Positions 20,501 through 26,803 of a DNA stretch of 26,803 bases are shown in pieces. Below the pieces are notes generated by a model. It searched no databases. It was not told where the DNA came from and worked only from the letters and a program-made list of their open reading frames with translations. The stretch covers positions 182,251 to 209,053 of the forward strand of contig NMRA01000443.1 of NCBI GenBank assembly GCA_002633005.1. The letters run 5' to 3'. Each line of letters starts with the position of its first letter. The stretch's first letter is position 1. The position numbers were made by a program, and so were the translations under genes. This DNA is from Phoronis australis. Lineage: Eukaryota > Phoronida > Phoronidae.

Positions 20501-23500
20501 GTTCACTTTTTCCTACAAGAATCACTTCCTCTCTAACTCTGCAGTATTTGCCCACAATGCACTGCTCTCACCATGATCACTGTTTTGCATTGGTTAGTCA
20601 TTGTGATTGGCACGTGTTGTTGTGATGTCACTTTATTTACTGCTAGATAGTGGTGCTGATGAAATGTTCGTCACTTGACCTATTTTGCTCTCAAGTGTAT
20701 CACAGTACAAGCCAAAAGAAGAATAAAATGACGTGTTGTTCTGCATCATGACGACTGCTCGCAAGCAGAATTTCACGCTATGACGGTCGAGTGTAAACGG
20801 AATTGAGCATTGTAGTAGCCAGTTGTCATGACGCGTAATTTAGCTAATTAAGATGAAAAGCTCTTCACAATGCCTATAGTTTGATAGTTCGATTCTAATC
20901 AATCATTAACAAACTTTATGATGTCTTTAAAAGATGCACTGGGAGACAAATGCATAAACTGTTACAGTGTAATTAGGTCTGCCATCACCACACTAATGGA
21001 GGCGAGATTTGTTCTTTCTATCAGAAGTTGCATCAAATTAAAACTGTCTCTCAATTTTGTCAACCGTATAACCAGATTGCGTAATTTTATATGCACATGT
21101 ACTATGATATAGTTTCTGAAGGCAAGATGTGAAAAATTTTACAACAAACAATATAAGAATGGTAAGAAATTTTGACGTTTGCTTAACTAAGCCAAGGTTG
21201 GTTTGCTCGAGTCCTTTGACTGTATGACCATGCTGCTCTGAAGTTATTTGTCAGTAATTTTGAGCATGTGAAGAATTGTATCAATATTCCATGTTTTGTT
21301 TCTTAAATTTGTTCTAGTGTGACATCATCTGTGGTAATATTGCCCTCATAAGCTATGATCAATTACAGCTGAAATTATATGGAAAAGAATCAGGAGATCA
21401 AATTCACCATCATGATGCAGTTTTTTGTCTGTTTTCTTTTGACTCATACTGTAGCTACCCTACTTTTCGAACAAAACGTCAACCGTAATGTATTTCCTCA
21501 ACAGAGGGTAATGTGGAAATTCAACATTCAACAGTTTTTAAATATTTCTGTCTTTGATGGTAAATACAATAATTTATATTTGCATTCAGTCTCATGATTC
21601 TGGGCTACGGCAATTTTCGAATTCAGGTATTTATACATTTATGCAAAACAGCTGTGAAACCAAGAAGCAAGTTTTAAAATGCCATGTTTACTAAATTTGT
21701 TGCGCAATGGTACATACTGATTAAACAATTAATTATTTAAAACTTATTAAGAGTGGAAAATATACCAAAACATTCAATTTAGGATATTTGCATATTACAA
21801 AAGACACAGCGCTTAAGTGAAGCTGAGGCAGATCTGTCTATGTGCGAAACACCTTGCACAAATGCACCACGTGCTTAAATGTTTGCATTATACTGACAGC
21901 ATTTGAAAAATAAATTGTGTTCTATATTCTTGCATGAACTTTAACTGCTGTGGGATACTTTTCAGCATTTTATACAAATTCTTTGCCGCTGTCGTGCCAT
22001 CAAGTTGCCATTGTTGGATGGTGACTCACACAAAAAAAGTGTGCAATGTCCCAAAATGTCCACAAGGGAAAGAAATTGCATTTCATTCCTGTCAACTGGT
22101 CTTGTCTTGCACACCAAAATTGGGTCAAATTACTGGGTCAAATGTGATGTTGTATATAGAATGTTTCCTATTATTGTTGTCTAGATTTGGAGTTTTGACG
22201 GTATATGCCTGCGCACATTAACTGGACATCATGATGCGGTCACATGTCTTCAGTTCAATATGACGCGTATCGTCAGTGGCTCACTGGACTGTAGCCTTAA
22301 GTTCTGGGATGTTGACTCATGCGAGTGTCTGAAAACAATAGACTGGAAGGCATCAGAAGGTCACACAAGGGTCGTAAGATGTCTTCAGACAGACACCTGG
22401 AGAGTGGTCAGTGCTTCCGATGACCGCACGTTGAAAGTAAGTTGTGTTATAACATACATGTACTGTGTAAAGTGTTGAAAATTTTGCATCCTTTGTTGTT
22501 CTATGTCCAAAGCAATGTAAACAATTTTGTGGCTTTGAAGGGGAACACAAGAGAACCATAAACCTACAGATAATGAGTTCATTCTTCTTTTTGTGGACTG
22601 TAGAAAATCAAGTTGTTTTAAAAGGCAGAAGCTCAATTTCCTAATTCATTTAATGGTCTATAAAGTTTCAATTATAACCGGTGGCAGACGTACAAAAGTT
22701 TGTTACATTCAGGCTGTGCAGTGGTTAACATTCATTTTTGTATATTATTGTCCAAATATCGTGTGAAAAAGGCGAAACGCCGCTCATGGCATGTATGACA
22801 TAACAGTTGGCTTTAAACAGTAGTTGCACAGATATTGGGTCCTCAGCAGCTCAGTAGTAAGAGCACTAGACCGACAATCTGGACACCTGTGGTTTGAGTC
22901 CCAATGGGGGCTCCTGATTTTTCTGTGTTTATTTAATTATATTCATCTTTCTGTGTTTTTGGCATTAAAATGAAAAATGTCAAAATGATTGTATATAAAT
23001 AATAAAGCAGTGATTATTACCACCCTGCAGGTGGCGTTGTATTATCAGTTAATATTACAGAATCAAGAGTTGGGAATTGTAATGGGGGATGTGTATGCAT
23101 TTAAGTTTCTTCAATAGGGTCGTCTTGGATTACACACTGTCACTTGAATCTTGCTGTATTTACCCACAATGCACAATTGGAATTGATGTTGTACGCCCTC
23201 TTGTGGCCATTTGCCACTCATTCTTCTTTTTGTCAATTTGTTTTAAAAATGTGTAAGGCAAAAACTCAACTTCCTTTGAGATATTCATTTATTAGACTAT
23301 AAAGTTTCAAAATAACCGGTGGCAGACGTACAAAAGTTTGTTACATTGAGGGTGTGCAGTGGATTACATTCATCTTTCTGCCCCAGTCTCCAAACTGAGT
23401 AAGTCTTGCACAGAGCAATCATGTTTGTTGTGTTATTCGCCTCCCAACCAGTATGGGCCACTCACACCTACCAGTTGCAAACTGCATACAGCACAGAGTA

Positions 23501-24456
23501 TTGTTGGATATCCTGCTGCATTTCATTTTAATTAAGCATAAATACATTGGTTCTCGCTATTGGTTCTCTCATGTTATAGAATGTGTATAATACTAACGTT
23601 CAACTTGCACGTTGTTTCGCACTAAACAGGTTCTCATTTCAAGCGTTTTCCTCAAGTCTTTCCTGGGAATCAAATAGTTTCAGTGGTGAAGCTCTTTCTC
23701 AAAGATTTCTGTAAGGGCTGTTCCAGTAAAATCTGTATTGGAGGGGGGGGGGAAGGCACCTTTTTTCGCACCCACCACCCATATTTTTCATTTATTTCTT
23801 CAGCCTACCACTCGTAATTTTTTATAAGTTTGAAATGCAACCACCCGTAATTTTTTTTGTTCTTGTGGTTGACTGCACAGGTGCTTGAGTTTATCTGTTC
23901 CTCCATCACCACTAACGTCATTCATTACTAAGAAAACATACGTTTCTTATATATGGTTATTAGCCATCGAGAAATTCGAGTACCTGTGGTTAAATGGTGT
24001 TATGGGCATGCCGATGAGGAGATCGGAGGGAGTGAAAAAGTCGGAGCTCTTTGCAAGTTGCATTTTTGTTTCAGTTTTTGATTCTGTGCAGATTGTTTAT
24101 AAAATTTACTAAAATTACCCACCATCAAACATTTATGGCCCAATGAAACAACAACGACCTGTAAATTTTAATTTTTTTGAAGTACGACCACCAGCCATTT
24201 TGAATTTAAGTCAAACGCAACCACCCATAAATTTTTATTTCAGTTGCCTTCCCTCCCTCCCACACAGATTTTGCTGGAACAGCCCTAATGCACATTCCAT
24301 TTTTTGTTTCAGGTTTGGAGTTTGGAGACTGGCAAGCGTCTAGTGACACTACGTAATCACACAGATGGCGTTACTTGTCTTCAGTTTAATGACAGTATTA
24401 TCGTTTCGGGCTCCTACGATAAAACAGTCAAACTATGGGACTTCAGTTGCTGTTGA
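10626..24456 (+). CDS. F-box/WD40-repeat protein, predicted SCF ubiquitin-ligase substrate receptor, 12 exons
   Basis: Predicted to bind Skp1 through its F-box and substrates through a WD40 propeller. Exons: 10626-11558 (the exon itself starts at 10615), 12235-12300, 12520-12664, 13537-13697, 14258-14348, 15020-15084, 15958-16083, 17161-17250, 17770-17858, 20131-20209, 22185-22436 and 24313-24456. All phases agree, giving 746 residues. Residues 1-311 are polar and Ser-rich with basic clusters (KKKRLRP 43-49, RAKKRK 134-139). A linker helix follows (IKKWFSDFNHEQKNLILKEIL, about 313-333). The F-box is at about 362-408, and seven WD40 repeats span about 459-746. The start ATG has a near-ideal context (GGCACCATGG). 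The overall plan resembles Cdc4/FBXW7, Met30/Pof1 and beta-TrCP. The NWLKGRCNVRTFEGH linker before blade 1 recalls Met30-type proteins, and the propeller has seven blades rather than FBXW7's eight. I do not assign a symbol. Confidence 0.93.
11559..12519 (+). other. F-box/WD40 gene introns 1 and 2 (11559-12234, 12301-12519)
   Basis: Both are GT-AG, phase 0, flanking the 66-bp linker-helix exon. Nothing else recognised in them. Confidence 0.8.
12604..13614 (+). other. F-box coding segment
   Basis: Residues about 362-408 (DIITWLPSHLSLYIFSFLDP, then VSLCHCQSVCRAWKQLA and a CLWRRFC ending) match the F-box pattern: hydrophobic LP start, FSFLD, then VCRxW and the closing LW. The domain is interrupted by a GC-AG intron at 12665-13536 that splits the Val382 codon. 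The F-box is the Skp1-binding element of SCF E3 ligases. Confidence 0.9.
12665..13536 (+). other. GC-AG intron within the F-box
   Basis: The exon ends ...GACCCAG and the intron starts GCAAGT, an otherwise perfect donor with C at +2; it ends tttttcag. Only this boundary keeps the F-box frame (LDP-V-SLC). No GT donor nearby gives a continuous protein. The minus-strand open frame at 12685-13080 lies inside and has no recognised domain. Confidence 0.85.
13828..13873 (+). repeat. Repeat-end motif shared with the inverted repeats at 17425-17687
   Basis: The block TTTCATGAAAAGTGACTTA followed by ..GGTTTTCAGAAAT resembles the two inverted arms at 17425-17462 and 17650-17687. It is preceded by GGGCCCTA. 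The other end of this copy is not evident. Confidence 0.45.
14880..14970 (+). repeat. Two-copy direct repeat, 48-bp spacing
   Basis: Copies start at 14880 and 14928 and share ctttagtacagtgtattg, then tatg(t/c)aagaga(g/c) and tgttgtta(g/a)a, with about three differences over 43 bp. The duplication lies in an intron just upstream of the first WD40 exon pair. Confidence 0.88.
15085..15957 (+). other. F-box/WD40 gene intron at 15085-15957
   Basis: GT-AG, phase 0. Contains a perfect 9-bp stem with a 2-nt loop at 15211-15230 (ggtgtgttt/aaacacacc). No gene seen. Confidence 0.75.
16176..16293. mobile_element. Foldback (palindromic) MITE-like element
   Basis: Two arms of about 46-48 bp (16176-16221 and 16246-16293) are imperfect inverted complements around a 24-nt loop. 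Outer ends read GTTATCCCC and GGGGGATAATGAC; inner ends GGAGCATTATC and GATAATTCTCC. With no coding capacity, it would form a long hairpin in DNA or RNA. The family cannot be named from sequence alone. Confidence 0.7.
16808..16885 (+). repeat. tRNA-derived SINE head, second family
   Basis: An A-box-like block (TACCTCAGCGGTTATGGCGA, from 16817) is followed 43 bp later by a good B box (GGTCCGAATCC, 16860-16870). The ends do not pair as an acceptor stem, so this is not a working tRNA gene. The sequence is unrelated to the SINE at 5360-5500 outside the boxes. Confidence 0.65.
17251..17769 (+). other. F-box/WD40 gene intron at 17251-17769
   Basis: GT-AG, phase 0, splitting blade 3. Contains the inverted-repeat element at 17425-17687. 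Confidence 0.75.
17425..17687. mobile_element. Short inverted-repeat element (MITE candidate)
   Basis: Arms at 17425-17462 and 17650-17687 are imperfect inverted complements (tattcacgaacatgtgact..agtcagaaat versus the complement of atttctgact..agtcacctttcatga). The outer boundaries and the target-site duplication are unclear. A related end occurs at 13828-13873, which supports a dispersed family. Confidence 0.5.
18120..18315 (+). repeat. Four-copy tandem array of a Tc1-like terminal repeat
   Basis: Units start at 18120, 18171, 18222 and 18269 (spacings 51, 51 and 47). Each contains aggta(t/c)atgacata followed by ca(g/a)tgcattacaaaa and tattcagacaaaata. Copies are nearly identical, with one to three changes each. 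The second half of the unit is the left terminal inverted repeat of the MITE that starts in the fourth unit. Confidence 0.93.
18283..18536 (+). mobile_element. Tc1/mariner-like MITE with TA target site
   Basis: Left end CAATGCATTACAAAAGTATTC (18283, after TA) and right end ...GAATACTTTTCGCTTGTACTG (to 18536, before TA) are imperfect inverted repeats of about 30 bp. CAGTGC(n)AAAAGTATTC-type ends and TA flanks are typical of Tc1-like elements. Internal subterminal inverted repeats are also present (ctgttatggtggctaa at about 18322 versus ttagccaccatagtaac at about 18393). At 254 bp and non-coding, it is non-autonomous and homologous to 3306-3575. Confidence 0.82.
20210..22184 (+). other. Second GC-AG intron, between the Lys and IW of blade 4
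   Basis: The exon ends ACAATAAAG and the intron begins GCAAGT; the acceptor is tgtctag before 22185. Joining here gives DKTIK-IWSF, the same Lys/(V/I)W position as three other introns of this gene. A motif at 20541-20562 (gcagtatttgcccacaatg..) recurs at 23153-23174. Open frames at 20918-21112, 21379-21597 and 21934-22221 lack recognisable domains. Confidence 0.85.
22580..22738 (+). repeat. Dispersed direct repeat, copy 1
   Basis: It starts cattcttctttttgt and ends gtgcagtgg(t/a)(t)a(a)cattcat. It includes a 36-bp identical core (ataaccggtggcagacgtac onward) shared with 23219-23377, 639 bp downstream in the same orientation. The flanking halves show substitutions and small indels. Confidence 0.87.
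22837..22915 (+). repeat. tRNA-derived SINE head, third family
   Basis: An A-box-like block (CAGCTCAGTAGTAAGAGCA, 22847-22865) is followed by a fully pairable anticodon arm (ctaga/tctgg around a 7-nt loop) and a B box (GGTTTGAGTCCC from 22891). The acceptor ends do not pair. The A-to-B spacing and tRNA-like secondary structure fit a SINE head or old tRNA pseudogene. Confidence 0.65.
23219..23377 (+). repeat. Dispersed direct repeat, copy 2
   Basis: Same orientation and the same 159-bp length as 22580-22738. It is preceded by a cacaatgcac-containing segment that also occurs at 20541-20562 but not before copy 1. Confidence 0.87.
23715..24285. mobile_element. Complete TIR element with TAA target-site duplication (PIF/Harbinger-like MITE)
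   Basis: The left end GGGCTGTTCCAGTAAAATCT and the complementary right end (agattttgctggaacagccc) form inverted repeats of about 30 bp, followed by G-rich/C-rich runs and AAGGCA/TGCCTT. TAA flanks both ends (23712-23714 and 24286-24288). A 3-bp TWA duplication is characteristic of PIF/Harbinger. At 571 bp the element has no transposase. It contains several copies of an (a)ccaccc(a/g)taattttt motif. Confidence 0.85.
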
Positions 24457-25866
24457 CGATATCCTAAAAGATGAATAGCCAAGTTTTCAACCGACAGTTA
24501 GTCGTTTGTTTCCGTGTATACTACAGCTCTAAGTCACTTATGGAAAGTTTGTTTCTTCACCATAGCAAAAATAGCATTTTTCGTTCCTCGTAAGACATCG
24601 AGGTTTTATATTGTGAATTTAACTTGACTGTACATGGTGGCTGCACTCGATTCCCATACAGTGGTTCTGCAGTATGGAGGGTAATGCTACAACTTGTGTA
24701 CAGTGTCGCTACAGCATTCATGGGAAATTAGGGAGCTATGGTCACCTACACTAATTTTAAACAGTTGAAAAAACACAGTAGTGAACAAGATGCATCACTG
24801 GCAGTACGGTTGCCACGGATTCTGTTTCAGATTGCTATTGTTGGCCAAGATTTACAGCATTGCAGCTCAGTGAATGTGGCCGAGTTGCGACTGAAAAACT
24901 GGATGTTTTCAAGCGAGTTGTTTCCATGTGTAAAATATGCGTATTTGTAAGAAAACTACATGTGAAATTGTTACTTCTGTTTACAGTTGTCTAGTGTAAT
25001 GTGTGGAAATGTCTTTTAAGACATAAAAAGCTTTATTTTGTCCCGTTTAGCTGCCTAATCGGATTTGTGTTTTTGCTCTCATGAATCAATCTTGTAGTAT
25101 TTCTTACCACAAAAGTATTCTATTTTCATTTGCCAATATTAACATCGAAACCATCAGACTCAAGGAAATACTTCCGAATTTATTGAGGTTGTCCAACCCG
25201 AATAGTGCAATTTCAACATGAATGAAAAAGGAGTATTAAAAGTTGGACTTGATGGGAATAAAAGCTCATTTCAATTTAGTTTTTACCCAAGTGAACTAAA
25301 CAAGGTGAAATGCTGATTATATTGTAGTTAGCCCTATTGCTAGCCATGTTATCTGCTTTTATTTTTGGAATTTGTCATAACTAGCGGTGTGGTCAAAACC
25401 TTGCTACATGCAACTTGTACCCGACATATCAGGTTTTATCAACTTCCAGGATTCACAGCTTGTAATTCAGTCAGTTTTACAATAAAATATTGTAACATTT
25501 TATCTTTTCTTTTAATGCCATGTCTGCCAGATTTATTATTTTACCACCAATTGCAACTCATTTTTTTGTAAATCCCAAACAGCAACTTTGAAAACGGTGC
25601 AATTTTGAATAGGCACAGTACAACTTCAAAATCAATGTTTGTTTAAATGCAATGAGCCCATTTGTTAGAGGAGCATAACACGTATGCCTTTTTTAAAGAA
25701 ATCAATCTGCAAGATTTTAATGATGTTTTTGTGCTCACATATTCATATGTGAACCCATTATGCCATCATCCCCATCTGTCTCCAAAACCCTTTGATGTAC
25801 GTTTATGAAATTTTGAGCACGTATTCTCTTCACAATTGGACAGCATGAGCCAACTTTTGGGCGTAT
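24457..25866 (+). other. 3' UTR and downstream flank of the F-box/WD40 gene
   Basis: AT-rich sequence without recognisable coding potential. Open frames at 24738-24950 and 25365-25571 show no domain. The 3' UTR probably ends after one of the AATAAA hexamers at 25257 or 25481. Confidence 0.55.
25257..25262 (+). promoter_or_regulatory. Candidate polyadenylation signal of the F-box/WD40 gene
   Basis: AATAAA 800 bp after the stop codon; another AATAAA is at 25481-25486. No nearer canonical hexamer was noticed. Either could be the true signal. Confidence 0.4.
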
Positions 25867-26446
25867 CCGACTACCAGTGTGCCCCCTAGTGCCAATTTTA
25901 GTTACTTACGTTTACCTCTCTATCTTCAACAGATTTTCATAAAATTTGGCATATAGGCATCTATTAGTGAGGTGACACTAACCTCTCGTTTTCAGATGGA
26001 TTCGAGGTATTTTGCACCACCTAGTGGCCACTTTTACTGTTTTCGAGTCAACCAAACCACGCTAAGAATGATTGTGAAAACTGGCATGTATGTTCATACT
26101 ACAAAGAGGGTGGGTGGCAATGATTTTCCGACTTCCTCTACTGTGTTGCCTCATAGTTGCAGTTGTTTTTTTTTGTGCCCATTGCTGTATGTCCTCCAAA
26201 CTATGCAGAATCTACTAAATTTAGTGTATTTATATGATGTTGACAATGGATTACGGCTTTCCGACTACCGGTGAGCCCCCTAATGGCAATTTTAATTTTT
26301 TTACGTTTACCTGTATACATTCAAAGGTCATCAACAATTTTCATAAAATTTGGAATATAAGCACCTATTGGTGAGGAGACACTATCCATTCCTCCCATTA
26401 TCAGATGGATTCGAGTTATTTTGCACCACCTAGTGGCCAGTTTTTG
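25867..26446 (+). repeat. Pair of about 175-bp direct repeats, 394-bp period
   Basis: Copies at 25867-26036 and 26261-26446 each begin ccgactacc(a/g)gtg, contain ttttcataaaatttgg and finish with agatggattcgag(g/t)tattttgcaccacctagtggcc spread over the last 40 bp. Copy 2 has a small insertion. A weaker third trace may lie just before copy 1 (around 25795-25830). The open frame at 25972-26274 is inside the array and not a gene. Confidence 0.83.
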
Positions 26447-26486
26447 CATTTGTCTTTTTCTTGTCATTTGCCCCTCTATCAAATGA

Positions 26487-26610
26487 GGGCTGTTCCAGCA
26501 AAATCTGTATGGGAGGGGGGGGAAGGCACTTTTATTTCGTACCCACCGCCCGTATTTTTCATTTATTTCTCCAACCCATGACCCATAATTTTTAAATTAT
26601 TTTTAATAGG
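26487..26610 (+). mobile_element. Partial second copy of the TAA-flanked TIR element
   Basis: The first 120 bp or so match the left end of 23715-24285 (GGGCTGTTCCAGCAAAATCT, the G-run, AAGGCAC, then cgtatttttcatttatttct). Similarity fades at about 26610 and no right end is found before the window ends, so it is truncated or diverged. The flank is TGA rather than TAA. Confidence 0.78.
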
Positions 26611-26803
26611 TTAAAATATAAAATCCAACACTTGCAAACAAATTGCCTCCAGGAGGACCTGTTCAGAACTTAGATGATTGACAGACAAGAACTAGTTGTC
26701 TTGTCCAATATTGTCAAAAACTAAAGTAACCTGTGAGCAATACTTTTGGCAGCCACCAGGTGGCTCTGTTCACCATGTGTCTATAATTTCAATGAACATT
26801 TTT
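26611..26803. other. Window end, no feature recognised
   Basis: AT-rich sequence. It may be the interior of the element starting at 26487 or plain flank; I cannot tell. Confidence 0.4.

Larger units (their letters stand above)
22437..24312 (+). other. Last intron of the F-box/WD40 gene, packed with repeats
   Basis: GT-AG, phase 0, 1876 bp. Contains a pair of 159-bp direct repeats (22580-22738, 23219-23377), a tRNA-like SINE head between them (about 22837-22915), and a complete TIR element at 23715-24285 that ends 27 bp before the last exon. Confidence 0.8.
14327..24447 (+). other. Seven-blade WD40 propeller coding region
   Basis: Seven repeats with GH near the start and S-G-S-x-D...K-(V/I/L/F)-W at the end are present. 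Closing Trp residues are at about 489, 531, 577, 617, 650, 701 and 743. Blade 6 starts with a longer insert (WKASEGHTRVV) and has SAS instead of SGS. Blade 7 has NH in place of GH. The chain ends LWDFSCC, immediately after the last blade. Four introns fall at the same place in the repeat, between Lys and the (V/I)W dipeptide. Confidence 0.93.

Noticed and set aside
21934-22221. A 95-codon Cys-rich open frame
   Set aside because: It runs into the real exon at 22185 in a different frame and has no similarity I recognise.
22837-22915. A functional tRNA gene
   Set aside because: Anticodon arm and boxes are present but the acceptor stem does not pair and position 33 is C instead of U.
22580-23377. 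LTR retrotransposon with 159-bp LTRs
   Set aside because: No TG...CA ends, primer-binding site, polypurine tract or coding sequence between the repeats.
10626-24456. Naming the F-box/WD40 gene FBXW7
   Set aside because: It has seven rather than eight blades, lacks the Arg479 equivalent, and has a different N-terminus and linker.
227-24456. A coordinated multi-gene system
   Set aside because: The three genes have unrelated roles and opposite orientations; animal gene adjacency alone does not imply function.

Overview
The window is nuclear DNA from a multicellular animal. Its genes are split into short exons with canonical splice signals. The introns are AT-rich, about 0.2 to 2.3 kb long, and carry many short transposon remnants. 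Compact introns, tRNA-derived SINEs and small DNA transposons suggest a non-vertebrate metazoan, but no sequence fixes the phylum.

Three protein-coding genes are resolved. (1) At 227-3001 (+) lie the last four visible exons of a kinesin motor gene, covering switch I through the C-terminus. The protein ends soon after the motor core, as in minus-end-directed kinesin-14s; its 5' part lies outside the window. (2) At 5976-8569 (-) there is a complete four-exon gene for LAMTOR5 (HBXIP), the roadblock-fold subunit of the lysosomal Ragulator complex. Its exons are 35 to 121 bp, so it can only be seen by splicing. (3) At 10626-24456 (+) there is a complete F-box/WD40 protein of 746 residues in 12 exons, with possible extra 5' exons at 10221-10419. 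It has a long disordered N-terminus, a linker helix, an F-box and seven WD40 blades, so it is a predicted substrate receptor of an SCF ubiquitin ligase. Two of its introns use GC-AG splice sites.

The remaining sequence is introns and intergenic DNA containing: two copies of a Tc1/mariner-like MITE, one with its left terminal repeat amplified in tandem; a TAA-flanked Harbinger-like MITE and a second partial copy; three unrelated tRNA-derived SINE heads; the last codons of a non-LTR retrotransposon reverse transcriptase ORF; a foldback element; and several short tandem or direct repeats.

The three genes are functionally separate (microtubule transport, lysosomal mTORC1 signalling, ubiquitination), and neighbourhood alone gives no reason to link them. 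I found no new multi-gene system. The most useful points are the hidden LAMTOR5 gene and its compact promoter, the exon architecture and GC-AG introns of the F-box/WD40 gene, and the transposon families.
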